Shown here piece after piece: positions 6,878 through 15,195 of a stretch of DNA of 30,492 nt. The notes under the pieces were generated by a model. That model saw only the letters and a program-made list of their open reading frames with translations. It was not told the DNA's origin and did no database searches. The stretch lies in assembly GCA_012798135.1 (NCBI GenBank), contig JAAZNU010000344.1, positions 1 to 30,492 on the forward strand, in the 5' to 3' direction. This stretch comes from Veillonellaceae bacterium. GTDB taxonomy: Bacteria; Bacillota_C; Negativicutes; UBA1444. A program made the position numbers and the translations under genes. Within the stretch, counting starts at the first letter, position 1; the number at the start of each line of letters is the position of its first letter.

Positions 6878-9547
6878 CTACGCCCATGTAGCTACCGCGA
6901 CCGCTCGAGCCACCTCACTGCGCGCCACCTGCTGCAGGTGATCATCACCGTACACGGGGCCGTTGAAGTTGACCACGACTGTCTTCCCGCCGACGCCGTT
7001 CGGGATGATTGCCCCCGCAGCCCGCGGCACGAACAGCTCGGGACCACGCTCGCCCACGATGTACGGGGCGCCCGCTGTCACAGGCCCGCCCACTGCGCGC
7101 TTCTGCGCCCACGCGAGCGTCGCGCTTGCCTCGTCCCACGCCCGCTGCCTCTCCCGCATTTCGCGCGGGTGCGTCAGCTGGTACCAAAAGCCCGTCTTCT
7201 CGTTCTCGGCCTTCATCCGCTTGAGGTCGTCGCTTGCCCGGGAACCGCGCTGTGCCCGCACAGCCTCGGCCTCGGCAGCGCCGGCGGCGTTTGTGGCCTT
7301 CGGCACTGCCTTCTCGGCCTTGTTCATGGCGTATAGGGCGTCAGCCACCTGCTTGATTGCCGCGGCTACCTGGTCCGCCGAGGTCTCCAGCGCCTTCGTC
7401 AGGGCTTCCTGCGCATTGCGGGCTGCCCGATCAGCAGCGGCGATGCGGTCCGCAGCGTCCTGGCGCGCCTTGACCAATCCATTGTCGGCTTCGATGATTG
7501 CGTCCCTCGCTGCCTTTGCATCTTCGATGCCCTTCTCGCGCGCGTCATTCAGCGCGGTTTCCGCGTCCGCCACACGACGGGCGCCTTCTACCTGTGCATC
7601 CGTGAGCGCATTTTGCGCGTCCAACGTCGCCTGCCGGGCTTCATCAAGCCTGGTTTGCGCCTCGGTTACTGTGTCCGCAGCTTCCTGCTTCGCATCGGCA
7701 ATCTCCTGCGCAGATTCCTTCTGTGCGTCAGAAAGCTCCTGCTGAGCCTCAGCTAACTCGCGCGCCTTGCGTTGCGCGTCCGTCTCCTCAATGCCGGCTA
7801 TGGCGTTCATGGCATCCTGAACGCGCTTCTGTGCAGACGCCACGCGGTCGCGTCCGCGCTTCTCAGCATCATCTACTTGCCTACGCGCACGCACAACGGC
7901 CTTCGCCAGATCCTCCTCCGCCTTGTGCTCAGCCTTCCGGGCCTCCGTGAGGCGGCGGGCAGCAGTGGCAATATTCTTTGCGCTCTGCGTTACAGCGTCG
8001 TCTTTATCGCGCTCCGCTCGCCTGATCTCCCGTGCGGTTCGGTCTGCTACTTTGCGCTCGTCGTCGCGTGCGGCATTGGCCTTCTTAGTCGCGTCAGCCA
8101 CGGCCTGCGCGCCCTCAGTGACTGCCTTGCTCTTTTCCTTCTCAGCATCCGTCACAGCTTCACGAGCGTCACGCACAGCGATTATGGCATCGCGCTCTAC
8201 ACGGGGCCGTTGCTTGACAGCATCGGCATACTCCGCCTGCGCATCTGTGTATGCCTTGGCAGCATCTTCGGCAGCATCGGCCTCGTCGTCCATGGCCTGC
8301 GCGGCCTGCTCAGCAGCATCGGCCTGCTGCTTGTAGGCGTCAGCCGCTTCCTGCGCCGCCTTAGCTTGGGCGCGGTTGCGGTCAACTATAGCATAGATTG
8401 TAATGCCAATCATTGCCAATGCCGCCGCAATCACCCCATATGGCCCCCCCGTTAGAGCGGCCCACGCAGAACGCGCCGCAACGGCGAGCCGCCCGAGCCC
8501 AGCACCAAGCGCCGATGTAGCTGCCAAGTCCGCGTAGCTGGCAGCGACGTCAGCCATCTTGGCAGAGCGCAAAACCCGGATCGTCGCGGTCGCGGTCTTT
8601 GAGACTGTCGTCCACCACAGATACGCCTTCGTCAATCCAGCGATCGCAATCAGGAGCGTCCCGCTCGTGGCCACTGCGGCCAACATCCCTCCCACAAGCG
8701 TGCGGTGTTCTTGCGCAAAGCGCGTCAGAGGCCCCAGGGCACTGGCGATTGTGACGGCAATTCGCGCCATAATGGGCATGAATGTCGCACCCAGCGCGGT
8801 CGCTGCGGATCTGCCGGCCATGCCCGCGGCCTCAAGCCCCTCCTGCGCTTCGTCAAGCGCAGCATAGGTCTCATTCGATAACACGATGCCGAGGCTGCGC
8901 GCTTGCCCCTCCAGGGCCTCGATCCCCGCGCGGCCTTGTTCGAGGAATGGCAGCAGACGCTGGCCGCCCCGCCCAAACAACGCATTGGCCGCAGCAAGCT
9001 TGAGCGTCGTGTTGTCTGTCCTCGCCATCGCATCGGCAAGTTCGAGCAGCAACTCGTGCTGACTCTTCAGCTTGCCGTTCGCGTCTATCACCTGGATGCC
9101 GAGGGTGCTCCATGTCTTCGTCTGCGCCTCATTCCCGGATGCTGCGCCCGCCGCCGCTCGCCCCAGACGCATCATGGCCATGCTCAGGCTGTCAATCTCC
9201 AGCCCTGATCTGCTGGCCGCAAATCCAAGCGCCGCATACTGCTCACCTGTCATGCCAATCTTGGCAGCATTGTCTTGCACTGCCGCCGCGCTGCCCATCG
9301 CTGCCGCGCCCAGCGCCGCGACAGCGCCCACGGCTGCTGCCCCGGCGACGCCAATTGTGGTGGCCGCCGCACTGGCTATGCCTCGCATTCGCTCCCACCG
9401 CGCATTGAACTCCTCCTGCCTCTTCCGCGCCCGCTCCAACACACGCTCAACGCCCACGATGTTGCTCTCAGCACGCTTGAACGCGGGGTCAGTGCGGTTC
9501 ATGCCGTGCAGGATCACGGCCACGTTGAGGTTACTGGTGCCTGCCAC
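6878..9547 (-). CDS. Tail tape measure protein (889 aa)
   Basis: The tape measure protein sets tail length and is later ejected with the DNA. Start chosen at GTG 9547-9545, giving VAGTSNLNVAVILHG, with AGGAG about ten bases upstream inside the preceding gene and a 17-base overlap with it. After residues 1-110, Ala/Gly-rich hydrophobic stretches (about 60-90 and 300-400) include a likely membrane helix (AALAMIGITIYAIV). Residues from about 390 to 780 form a very long Ala/Lys/Glu/Asp heptad-like coiled-coil. Near the C-terminus is the motif GERGPELFVPRAAGAIIP, which recurs in many tape measure proteins. Length, composition and position after the frameshifting chaperone pair all agree. Downstream is a short gap with a promoter. 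Confidence 0.93.
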   Translation of the reverse strand: MAGTSNLNVAVILHGMNRTDPAFKRAESNIVGVERVLERARKRQEEFNARWERMRGIASAAATTIGVAGAAAVGAVAALGAAAMGSAAAVQDNAAKIGMTGEQYAALGFAASRSGLEIDSLSMAMMRLGRAAAGAASGNEAQTKTWSTLGIQVIDANGKLKSQHELLLELADAMARTDNTTLKLAAANALFGRGGQRLLPFLEQGRAGIEALEGQARSLGIVLSNETYAALDEAQEGLEAAGMAGRSAATALGATFMPIMARIAVTIASALGPLTRFAQEHRTLVGGMLAAVATSGTLLIAIAGLTKAYLWWTTVSKTATATIRVLRSAKMADVAASYADLAATSALGAGLGRLAVAARSAWAALTGGPYGVIAAALAMIGITIYAIVDRNRAQAKAAQEAADAYKQQADAAEQAAQAMDDEADAAEDAAKAYTDAQAEYADAVKQRPRVERDAIIAVRDAREAVTDAEKEKSKAVTEGAQAVADATKKANAARDDERKVADRTAREIRRAERDKDDAVTQSAKNIATAARRLTEARKAEHKAEEDLAKAVVRARRQVDDAEKRGRDRVASAQKRVQDAMNAIAGIEETDAQRKARELAEAQQELSDAQKESAQEIADAKQEAADTVTEAQTRLDEARQATLDAQNALTDAQVEGARRVADAETALNDAREKGIEDAKAARDAIIEADNGLVKARQDAADRIAAADRAARNAQEALTKALETSADQVAAAIKQVADALYAMNKAEKAVPKATNAAGAAEAEAVRAQRGSRASDDLKRMKAENEKTGFWYQLTHPREMRERQRAWDEASATLAWAQKRAVGGPVTAGAPYIVGERGPELFVPRAAGAIIPNGVGGKTVVVNFNGPVYGDDHLQQVARSEVARAVAVATWA

Positions 9548-9788
9548 GGTTCGACAGCTCCTCGTGTGTCGCGCGAATGAGGTCCCGGACGGCTTCGGGT
9601 GGGTGCCCGCTTGCCACCAGCTCTGCGGCCTTCGCGTCAATCTCCATGTCTGCCGACAACCGCCGCACCTGCCACAGATCGAGGCTCATCACGTCGTCCA
9701 GCTGCATAGAGGTCTTCGTCAACATCAGCCAGACGAAGCGACTCCAACTGCCCGCCCCACCGCCTCCGCCACTGGGTCGGCCTTCGGC
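9531..9788 (-). CDS. Tail assembly chaperone T-part, made by -1 frameshift
   Basis: This region is read only as the C-terminal part of a G-T fusion, about 85 residues after the slip. In the -1 frame translation continues from the proline codons into AEGRPSGGGGGAGSWSRF, then a helical section (VRRLSADMEIDAKAAELVASG) and ends in EELSNRGRHQ. There is no ribosome-binding site for independent translation, and the frame begins to look coding exactly at the slip site. The fusion would be about 182 residues. In lambda, the G-T protein and G protein act as chaperones that coat the tape measure before tail tube assembly. The immediately downstream gene here is the tape measure, as expected. Confidence 0.8.
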   Translation of the reverse strand, partial: AEGRPSGGGGGAGSWSRFVWLMLTKTSMQLDDVMSLDLWQVRRLSADMEIDAKAAELVASGHPPEAVRDLIRATHEELSNRGRHQ

Positions 9789-10078
9789 GGGGGGAACAGC
9801 GCAATCATCACCCGCTCGCACTCCTCAAGGTCAAGCGCGTCGATGCTGCTTGCAAGCTCCTCGCGCGTACCGGTATACCCCGCGCGCCGCGCCGCCCGCC
9901 AGAGTGTGTCAAGAGTCTGGTGAAGATCGCTTGCGAACTCACTCTGTGCCTGCTCGATAAGGTCATTCAGGGTCAACGGCATGACGGGCACGTCACCACT
10001 CGCGAGGCGCAATATCTCACGCCTCGGCCCGCGCCCGGCCAGTTCCGATAGCTCCTGCATTCCGTCAGTGCGTTCCAC
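9725..10078 (-). CDS. Tail assembly chaperone G-like protein (117 aa)
   Basis: The G-like chaperone, translated from GTG 10078-10076 with AGGAGG six bases upstream; an ATG six codons in is a weaker alternative. It lies between the tail tube gene and the tape measure, the standard place for lambda gpG-like proteins. The sequence is helical, with NDLIEQAQSEFASDLHQTLD and a C-terminal EECERVMIALFPPPKAD. The zero-frame stop is at 9727-9725. A fraction of ribosomes should shift at the heptamer at 9794-9788 to make the longer G-T product. The family assignment rests on position, size and the frameshift, not on sequence similarity. Confidence 0.8.
   Translation of the reverse strand: MERTDGMQELSELAGRGPRREILRLASGDVPVMPLTLNDLIEQAQSEFASDLHQTLDTLWRAARRAGYTGTREELASSIDALDLEECERVMIALFPPPKADPVAEAVGRAVGVASSG
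9788..9794 (-). promoter_or_regulatory. Programmed -1 frameshift slippery site
   Basis: The minus-strand heptamer C CCC CCG in the zero frame fits the X XXY YYZ rule with X and Y both C, so both proline tRNAs can re-pair after slipping back one base. Slipping joins the G frame to the T frame, which is open from here to 9531. The overlap of the two frames and the position before a tape measure gene are typical of siphophage tail chaperones. Confidence 0.75.
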
Positions 10079-10094
10079 TGATTGCCTCCTGTGG

Positions 10095-10970
10095 CTATGA
10101 TGCGGCGAACGTGCAGGCCCACACAGCGAGGTCGTTCTTCGTGCTCTTGGCAGTCAGCGACCACACGGCTTCATCGGCACTGGCGACCAGCTCAGCCGCG
10201 CTTGCGCCAGGGTCGAGCTTGTCGCCGCCGGTGAGGTCGAGTGTGAACGTCTTCGGCGTCGCTCCCGCGTCCTGCCCGGTGAACTTGAACCCAATGGCGT
10301 CCGGCCTATCCGCGCGCAAATCGATCCCGAGCGGAAGGCGGAACCGAGCACTCAGGGACACCTGAAACGGCCCCGGCTCCATCCACTCGGGCATACGTTG
10401 TGAGCCTGCTGTTTTGGCGTCAAGCGAAGTCTTCTGTGCGATGCCCGTTGTGGCCGTGACCTCCCACCCGATGCACTTATAGGCTGCCCCGTCAATGAAA
10501 ACACTGCCGGTGTGCCATGCCACTGGGCTGTTGGTCTGCTTGGCGGCGGGCGAGGTGATGGCGACGGACTCTTCGTCCAGCGCAAGCCATTCGTAGGTAG
10601 CCAAGAGCAACCCACCGACCTCGCAGGACAGCTTGAGCGAGGACAAGTAGCAGTCCGTCTGCAGGTTCGCAGCGTGCTCGTCGCCGATGCCCCCGCCCTG
10701 GATCTTCTTGATGAGCGTCGGCAGGTTTCCCACCGCTGCCGGCTTGATGCAGGAAATCAGGCCGATGCTCTGCACCACGGTCGTGGCGTTACCTGCGGGC
10801 TCCACCATCGGCCGCACCTTGAGCGACTGCCCGCCAATGCCGTCTGTCTCAGCGGGCTCATTGTCCGGGCTGCCAATGCGGCCCCCGGTCACCTCGTCAA
10901 AGGCGACGAACGGCCCGGTGCCGGCGATGTCGAACTCTGCGCACTGGTTCAGGCCAACAAAGGTACTCAT
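10095..10970 (-). CDS. Major tail tube-like protein (291 aa)
   Basis: A 291-residue protein starting at the ATG 10970-10968, which overlaps the preceding stop as ATGA. It is rich in beta strands and small residues, with stretches such as FVAFDEVTGGRIG, GGLLLATYEWLAL and FKFTGQDAGATPKTFTLDLTGG. The position between the head-tail completion genes and the frameshifting tail chaperones is where the major tail protein of siphophages lies. The C-terminus (EAVWSLTAKSTKNDLAVWACTF) has the alternating pattern expected of a tube strand. I recognise it by position and composition rather than by a diagnostic motif. Confidence 0.7.
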   Translation of the reverse strand: MSTFVGLNQCAEFDIAGTGPFVAFDEVTGGRIGSPDNEPAETDGIGGQSLKVRPMVEPAGNATTVVQSIGLISCIKPAAVGNLPTLIKKIQGGGIGDEHAANLQTDCYLSSLKLSCEVGGLLLATYEWLALDEESVAITSPAAKQTNSPVAWHTGSVFIDGAAYKCIGWEVTATTGIAQKTSLDAKTAGSQRMPEWMEPGPFQVSLSARFRLPLGIDLRADRPDAIGFKFTGQDAGATPKTFTLDLTGGDKLDPGASAAELVASADEAVWSLTAKSTKNDLAVWACTFAAS

Positions 10971-11224
10971 GTCTGCTCACGCTCCTCAGGCGTCTTGGTC
11001 TTCCGTCGCCCACGCCCGGGAGCCGGTTCGCGTGGGTCTTCGTCCAGCAGGATCACGTTCTCGGCGTCTTCCGCTGCCAGCTTGCGCCTGTACTCACGCG
11101 CCTCTTCGTCGCTCATGTCTCTGCAGTAGCGACCATAGTTGCTCCGCCACCGTGTTGCGTGAGGCTCAGTGATCTCGTCGCCCGGCTCAAAGCGCTCAAG
11201 GCGCCTGGTGCAGATGAGTAGCAC
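10967..11224 (-). CDS. Small hypothetical charged protein (85 aa)
   Basis: An 85-residue protein from GTG 11224-11222, two bases after the preceding stop, ending in an ATGA overlap with the tail tube gene. The middle is very charged (SDEEAREYRRKLAAEDAENV) and the C-terminus is basic and proline-containing (PAPGRGRRKTKTPEEREQ). The N-terminus LLICTRRLERFEPGDEI resembles short phage proteins of the head-tail completion region. No function is assigned; a small structural or assembly protein is inferred from its tight coupling to the tube gene. Confidence 0.6.
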   Translation of the reverse strand: MLLICTRRLERFEPGDEITEPHATRWRSNYGRYCRDMSDEEAREYRRKLAAEDAENVILLDEDPREPAPGRGRRKTKTPEEREQT

Positions 11225-11226
11225 GG

Positions 11227-11646
11227 TTACATGCCTCCTCGGTGGTTTGGCACTCGGAACTGCACGGTCACGTCGGCCATGAAGTTCGGCACCGCGCGGC
11301 CCTCACGGGTGACGAACTGGTACTGCACAGCCCCGAAGTGCGTGACCAGGCCGCTCACCAGCTGCCTGTTCGCAGCACACACCGCCTGCACGTTCTCCAC
11401 TGCGGTGCACAGCGCCGGCCCGTCCGTCAGCGGGTTCGCCCACGGCGTCTCCACGATGATCGTCAGCTGCTTCCCCCGCTCAAAGTCGCTCATTGAGACG
11501 CCCTCTTCGGCGTCCTCCCCCTTTGGCTGCACGTAGTACGTCAGCGCCGCCGGCGGCTCCATGCGCCAGTAAGCCTCCACCGTGTGCGCGCTGTCTTCCG
11601 CTCGCAGCAGCGCCGTAAACGCTGTAACCAGGTCGCTCATGCTCAT
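11227..11646 (-). CDS. Probable tail terminator / minor tail protein (139 aa)
   Basis: A 139-residue protein starting with an ATG that overlaps the preceding stop (ATGA at 11646-11643); a second ATG two codons in is possible. The N-terminus SDLVTAFTALLRAEDS and the central strands LTIIVETPW and FMADVTVQFRVP resemble small proteins that cap the tail tube and join it to the head in siphophages (lambda gpU-type position). It directly follows the HK97 gp10-like gene and precedes the tail tube gene, which is the expected place for a tail terminator. Assignment is by synteny and fold-like pattern. Confidence 0.6.
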   Translation of the reverse strand: MSMSDLVTAFTALLRAEDSAHTVEAYWRMEPPAALTYYVQPKGEDAEEGVSMSDFERGKQLTIIVETPWANPLTDGPALCTAVENVQAVCAANRQLVSGLVTHFGAVQYQFVTREGRAVPNFMADVTVQFRVPNHRGGM

Positions 11647-12191
11647 GGCCGTAGTGCCTCCTCAACGGTCGCCACCAGCTTGCCGGCTGCCTCGTCGCGC
11701 CCCTGCGCCATAGCCGGTCGCAGGTACGGGCGCGCGGGGATCCTCACGCTGCTCTTCAGCACGTATTGCACGTTGAAGCTCTGGTCCACCAGCAGCGGAG
11801 CCCTGCCCGGGCGCTTGAACAGCCACAGGCCGGCGTGGTCGCGCGGGCTCCCCTTCATGTCCCCGACGGGTATTGCCAGCGCCTTGGCGCGCTTCGGCCG
11901 GATCGTGCCGCCGAACTCGTGAATCGCCGCATAGACGACGTTGGTGCCAACCTCTGCGTAGACGCCCCCGGCCTTATGCACGCGATAGGTGAGACTGCGG
12001 CGCAGGTGCCCCTTGTCGATGTTCAGGTGCCCGGCGTCGTGCCCCTGGTAGATGATCTCCTTGGCGATCCTCAGCACTACCATCGCGGCTTTGCCTAGCC
12101 CTCGCGCAAGCGCCTTGTCGAGCAGCTTCGGCGCACGGTTCGCCCACCGCGCGGCCTGCGTCGGCGTCAGTAGAATGCCCGCCTGCTCCAC
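11643..12191 (-). CDS. HK97 gp10-like head-tail component (182 aa)
   Basis: Start chosen at GTG 12191-12189, one base after the preceding stop, with GGAGG nine bases upstream; the frame is open further upstream but only as a shadow of the neighbour. The motif VVYAAIHEFGGTIRP is the signature of the HK97 gp10 family, together with an N-terminal helical segment (LDKALARGLGKAAMVVLRIA) and a C-terminal IPARPYLRPAMAQG typical of the family. Gp10-like proteins act in joining the tail to the head. The neighbours, a gp6-like adaptor and a head-closure protein upstream and a tail terminator downstream, fit the usual order. Confidence 0.85.
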   Translation of the reverse strand: MEQAGILLTPTQAARWANRAPKLLDKALARGLGKAAMVVLRIAKEIIYQGHDAGHLNIDKGHLRRSLTYRVHKAGGVYAEVGTNVVYAAIHEFGGTIRPKRAKALAIPVGDMKGSPRDHAGLWLFKRPGRAPLLVDQSFNVQYVLKSSVRIPARPYLRPAMAQGRDEAAGKLVATVEEALRP

Positions 12192-12192
12192 G

Positions 12193-12510
12193 TCAGACCG
12201 CCTCCATCGCTGCCAGGTTGACGACCATCTCCCCCTGCCCCCTGCGCCGGTGGTCGCGCACCGTGCGCACCTCGTACTCCTCGCCGGCGGCTGTGCGCAC
12301 CCGGCGCCCGGCCTTGATGCTGGTGTGCGGTCGGCACCGCAGGACGTGCGTGGCCGACGGGTCAAGCATCATCATCGTCGCGCGGCGCCCGCTCTCGGTG
12401 AGGGGCTCAATGCTCGCCCGGAACGACCCGCCCACCTGCGTCCACGTGTCGGCTTGCGCCGTGCGCACGTGTACGGTCACCAGCTGATTGAAGTCGCTCT
12501 CGAAGCTCAT
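12193..12510 (-). CDS. Head-closure / head-tail joining protein (105 aa)
   Basis: A 105-residue protein starting at the ATG 12510-12508, overlapping the upstream stop as ATGA. The frame is open further upstream but that part is shadow. It opens SFESDFNQLVTVHVRT and contains FRASIEPLTESGRRA, and ends EMVVNLAAMEAV, a small beta-barrel-like pattern (short strands with charged turns) seen in head-tail joining proteins such as SPP1 gp16 and HK97 gp7 types. Its place between a gp6-like adaptor and the gp10-like protein is the usual one. Confidence 0.7.
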   Translation of the reverse strand: MSFESDFNQLVTVHVRTAQADTWTQVGGSFRASIEPLTESGRRATMMMLDPSATHVLRCRPHTSIKAGRRVRTAAGEEYEVRTVRDHRRRGQGEMVVNLAAMEAV

Positions 12511-13079
12511 GCCAGGGTGCCTGCCTTGTAGGGGCGTAGTGCGTTCGCGATGCTCTGCGGGAGCCCGTTGGTGGTCTGCTCGTAGGTCACGGAGTAGCCG
12601 TCGTGGCTCTCGCTCTGCGCGCCCACGTTGCCGGCGCTCTCCAGCACCCACGCCACCAGTTGCAGCAGCGTGCGCCTCAAGCCCGCGGGAAGCGTCAGCG
12701 ACGTGTAGCCTGCGCTGTACTGCACCCTCAGCGAGCGGTAGCCTGCAGGCCACGTGCCACCGTCAACGCGCTTGATCATCCCCGCCCCCGCGACGGCCAC
12801 ATACCACGATGCGTCCAGCACCGTCGCGGCGCCGTCCGGATCATCAGTGATCGTCAGGGCGTGGTCGTCGTCCACGACCAGCGGGTACTCAGGCATGAGC
12901 AGCGACACCAGGCCCGGTGCTACGTCCATCACCACATCGTAGTCAGTGAGCTCAAGATGCCGCCCACAGAACTCGTCTGCCAGGCCGACGGCCATGCTCA
13001 CGGCGTCCAGCAGCAGGCCCTCACGCTCAGTCGCCTGCGGCACCCATGCCGCCACCTCTTGCGGTGTCAACAGCGCCAT
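12507..13079 (-). CDS. Head-tail connector, gp6-like adaptor (190 aa)
   Basis: A 190-residue protein, six bases after the preceding stop. The N-terminus LLTPQEVAAWVPQATEREG, then helices LLLDAVSMAVGLADEFCGR, and a C-terminal YRSLRVQYSAGYTSLTLPAG followed by a helix LRRTLLQLVAWVLES match the layout of gp6/gp15-type adaptors: an N-terminal helical bundle, a beta insert and a terminal helix. These proteins form a ring under the portal. The YSAGY motif followed by a helical LP.gLR segment is common in the family. Position after the capsid genes and before head closure supports it. Confidence 0.82.
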   Translation of the reverse strand: MALLTPQEVAAWVPQATEREGLLLDAVSMAVGLADEFCGRHLELTDYDVVMDVAPGLVSLLMPEYPLVVDDDHALTITDDPDGAATVLDASWYVAVAGAGMIKRVDGGTWPAGYRSLRVQYSAGYTSLTLPAGLRRTLLQLVAWVLESAGNVGAQSESHDGYSVTYEQTTNGLPQSIANALRPYKAGTLA

Positions 13080-13085
13080 GATGCT

Positions 13086-13394
13086 CTACTCCTTCGGCGT
13101 GGTCGCCTTGCGAGCGCGCGGCTTGCGCCCGGTGCCCTTGCGCCGGCGCGGTGCGGGTGCCAACTCGTACGGCTCCACCAGAGACCCGTCCAGCACGTTC
13201 GGGGCGGTATTAGTGGCCTCGGACGGGATCGCGTTCTCCAGCACCTCAAAGTGCCCGGGGTAGTCTGCGAGCATCTGTGCGGCTTTGCCCGCGCTTACAT
13301 CGGCGATTACGCCCGGCTGAATCTTCAGGTGCTCCCCGGTCTCGGGGTCGATACTGCGGTACGGCCCGCCGGTGTTCCTCAGCACCACTCGCAT
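13086..13394 (-). CDS. Small basic-tailed head protein (102 aa)
   Basis: Start chosen at ATG 13394-13392, one base after the stop of the glycosyltransferase gene, with GAGG upstream; the longer open frame is shadow. Residues 1-65 are compact and include VIADVSAGKAAQMLADYPG followed by HFEVLE, a pattern seen in small proteins of the phage head-completion region. From about 85 the chain is strongly basic (RRRKGTGRKPRARKATTPKE), suggesting nucleic acid contact or disorder. Function is not known; position suggests a head-completion or decoration role. Confidence 0.65.
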   Translation of the reverse strand: MRVVLRNTGGPYRSIDPETGEHLKIQPGVIADVSAGKAAQMLADYPGHFEVLENAIPSEATNTAPNVLDGSLVEPYELAPAPRRRKGTGRKPRARKATTPKE

Positions 13395-13395
13395 C

Positions 13396-15114
13396 TCACA
13401 CACCTCGTTTGATGATGTCATTGAGCATCGCCTGCTGTGCCATGCCGCGGTACTGTTGTGCGACCAGCTCAGGCGACCGGAACTCAGCCCCGTACTCCAC
13501 CCACTGGCAGGCTTGCGCATACGCCGGCGCGCTTGTGAGCAGCTCCACCAGTGCATCGCCCTCAGCGCCCCTGTGAGCGGTTCGCGTCCAGTCCTGCAGG
13601 TCTTGGTGGCAGCTGCTCTCGGATACGACCACAGGCCGCTTGAAGCCCAGCACGGCGGGACTGCATGCAGACTGCTCCCGGCCGCTCTCCGGGGTGTCGA
13701 GGTACACGTACACGTCGGCTTCCGCGAGTGCCGCTTGCAGCTCGTCCTGCGACCACTCCTCGCGCAGATCCACGGTCAACCCGTCAACGCGCAGGCCTCT
13801 GAGCCACGAGACCAGCGCCGGGTCACAGATGCGCGGCCCGGTGGTGCCGTACAGCCGAAGCTCTGCGTCGGGAACAGCAGGGCGCACCTGCTGCTCAAAC
13901 ACCCGCACCAGGGCCTCAAGCCCCTTGTGCTCCCGCACCATGCCGTGCCACGCGATCACGCGCGGCGTCGCCCCTGGTCGCGGCCCCCACTGCTCGGCCG
14001 GCACCTCCCAGGTCGGCAGCGGAATGAACCGCGTCCGGTGCCCGGGCACGTTGCCCGCGTACTGCGTCCAATGCACGATGCAGGGGGCGCCGTCAGCCGG
14101 CAGCTCGTCGGGCTTGTGTACATCCCAAACCCGGGGCACGTCGCCCCACCTGCGCCGCCACTTGCTCCACGCGATGCTGTCTGCGGGGTGATACTGGCAC
14201 ACAACCGCGTCGACGTCGGACAGGTCATCGTCCCACGTGCGCAGGTCGCACCCGAGGGCCGCCGAGAGCCGGCGCGCTACGTCCACAACGCCACAGGGCC
14301 ACCTGTCAGGCGCCACCATGCACACGCGAGCGTCAGCCACGTCCAGCACAGCGGAAGTCCACTGGCGGAGCAGCGCCGGGTCGTTGTTCTTCACGTCCAG
14401 CGGCGCCTTGAGGAACACGCTCGGCAGGTAGTCCAGCGCGATGCAGTACGGATTGATGCTCGGGCCCGTCGCACACAGCAGTGGCTTGTTGAAGGCACCT
14501 GCCAGGTGCGCGCTCCCGGTGTCCGTCGAGACCACTGCCTTCGCGCAGGCGACCAGGGCCACGAACTCGTCCAGCGAGGTCTTGCCGCACAGGTCGAGGG
14601 CGCCGGTGTCCCGGTAGTGCAGGGGCTCGAAGTGACACAGCACGGCTTCAGCACGCCCGTGGCAGGCACGCACGACCGCTCTCACCTGATCCTGCGAGTA
14701 GAGCTTGTTGCCACTGCCGTGCCATGAGCCCTCTGGCGCGATGACAACGTAGGGGCTGTTCCCCACCAGCTTGCGGGCAGTGCGTTCATGCTCGGGCGTA
14801 GCGCGTAGCAGCGCCGTGCGCGGTGTGTCGCGGATCTCCGTGCCAACGATGCGCGCTACCTGGTCGACCATCGGACGGTTAGCGCCCCAATCGGTGCGAG
14901 ACCAGAACTCGAATGCCTCGGCGTAGGGCGAGACGTGCCCGTTGCCGAACACCTTCAACGTGGGCAGGCTGTCAGTGCGCCACTTGACGCCCCCGCCGGG
15001 TTGCAGTGCAGCGATTTCGACCTTCACGCCCTTGGCGGCGAGTGCGTAGGCGGCAGGCAGCGTAGCGAGTGTGTCGCCGAGGCCTGCGCCGATCTCCAAC
15101 CTGCGCTCAGCCAT
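13396..15114 (-). CDS. Two-domain glycosyltransferase (GT9-like + GT4-like, 572 aa)
   Basis: The N-terminal half (about 1-255) resembles GT9 heptosyltransferases: an opening GAGLGDTLATLPAAYALA and the motif STDTGSAHLAGAF, matching the family pattern D-x-G-x-x-H. The C-terminal half (about 290-560) resembles a GT-B transferase of GT1/GT4 type, with RVIAWHGMVREHKGLEALV followed by ELRLYGTTG and a late acidic segment VYVYLDTPESGREQS. Both lie in one uninterrupted frame from an ATG at 15114, with GGAGG upstream. Its place between the major capsid gene and the head-tail connectors is unusual. It could glycosylate a virion protein, alter host surface sugars, or modify DNA bases; the sequence does not say which. 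Donor sugar is unknown. Confidence 0.82.
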   Translation of the reverse strand: MAERRLEIGAGLGDTLATLPAAYALAAKGVKVEIAALQPGGGVKWRTDSLPTLKVFGNGHVSPYAEAFEFWSRTDWGANRPMVDQVARIVGTEIRDTPRTALLRATPEHERTARKLVGNSPYVVIAPEGSWHGSGNKLYSQDQVRAVVRACHGRAEAVLCHFEPLHYRDTGALDLCGKTSLDEFVALVACAKAVVSTDTGSAHLAGAFNKPLLCATGPSINPYCIALDYLPSVFLKAPLDVKNNDPALLRQWTSAVLDVADARVCMVAPDRWPCGVVDVARRLSAALGCDLRTWDDDLSDVDAVVCQYHPADSIAWSKWRRRWGDVPRVWDVHKPDELPADGAPCIVHWTQYAGNVPGHRTRFIPLPTWEVPAEQWGPRPGATPRVIAWHGMVREHKGLEALVRVFEQQVRPAVPDAELRLYGTTGPRICDPALVSWLRGLRVDGLTVDLREEWSQDELQAALAEADVYVYLDTPESGREQSACSPAVLGFKRPVVVSESSCHQDLQDWTRTAHRGAEGDALVELLTSAPAYAQACQWVEYGAEFRSPELVAQQYRGMAQQAMLNDIIKRGV

Positions 15115-15130
15115 GGAGCCTCCCTCTAGT

Positions 15131-15169
15131 CAAAGCACGGGGCGGGAGCCAGTTACGGCCCCCGCCCCG
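15131..15169 (-). terminator. Long GC stem-loop after capsid gene
   Basis: Thirteen paired positions on the minus strand: an arm GGGGCGGGGGCC (15168-15157) with GGCTCCCGCCCC (15150-15139), loop of six bases, one extra closing pair, then a short GTGCTTTG. One pair is a G-U wobble in minus-strand RNA but an A-C mismatch on the plus strand, so the structure is meant for the minus transcript. It lies in the 81-base gap between the capsid and glycosyltransferase genes and likely reduces read-through after the capsid message. Confidence 0.6.
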
Positions 15170-15195
15170 GGGTGTGAGCGGTTGAGGTTTCAGCC

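Noticed and set aside
10083..10099. Short shared string ATCATAGCCAC near 10090 and 29750
   Set aside because: Eleven bases only; partly coding at one site and without structure, so likely chance.
13372..14727. 451-codon plus-strand open frame opposite the glycosyltransferase
   Set aside because: Shadow of the minus-strand gene; Arg/His-rich, no motif, no ribosome-binding context.
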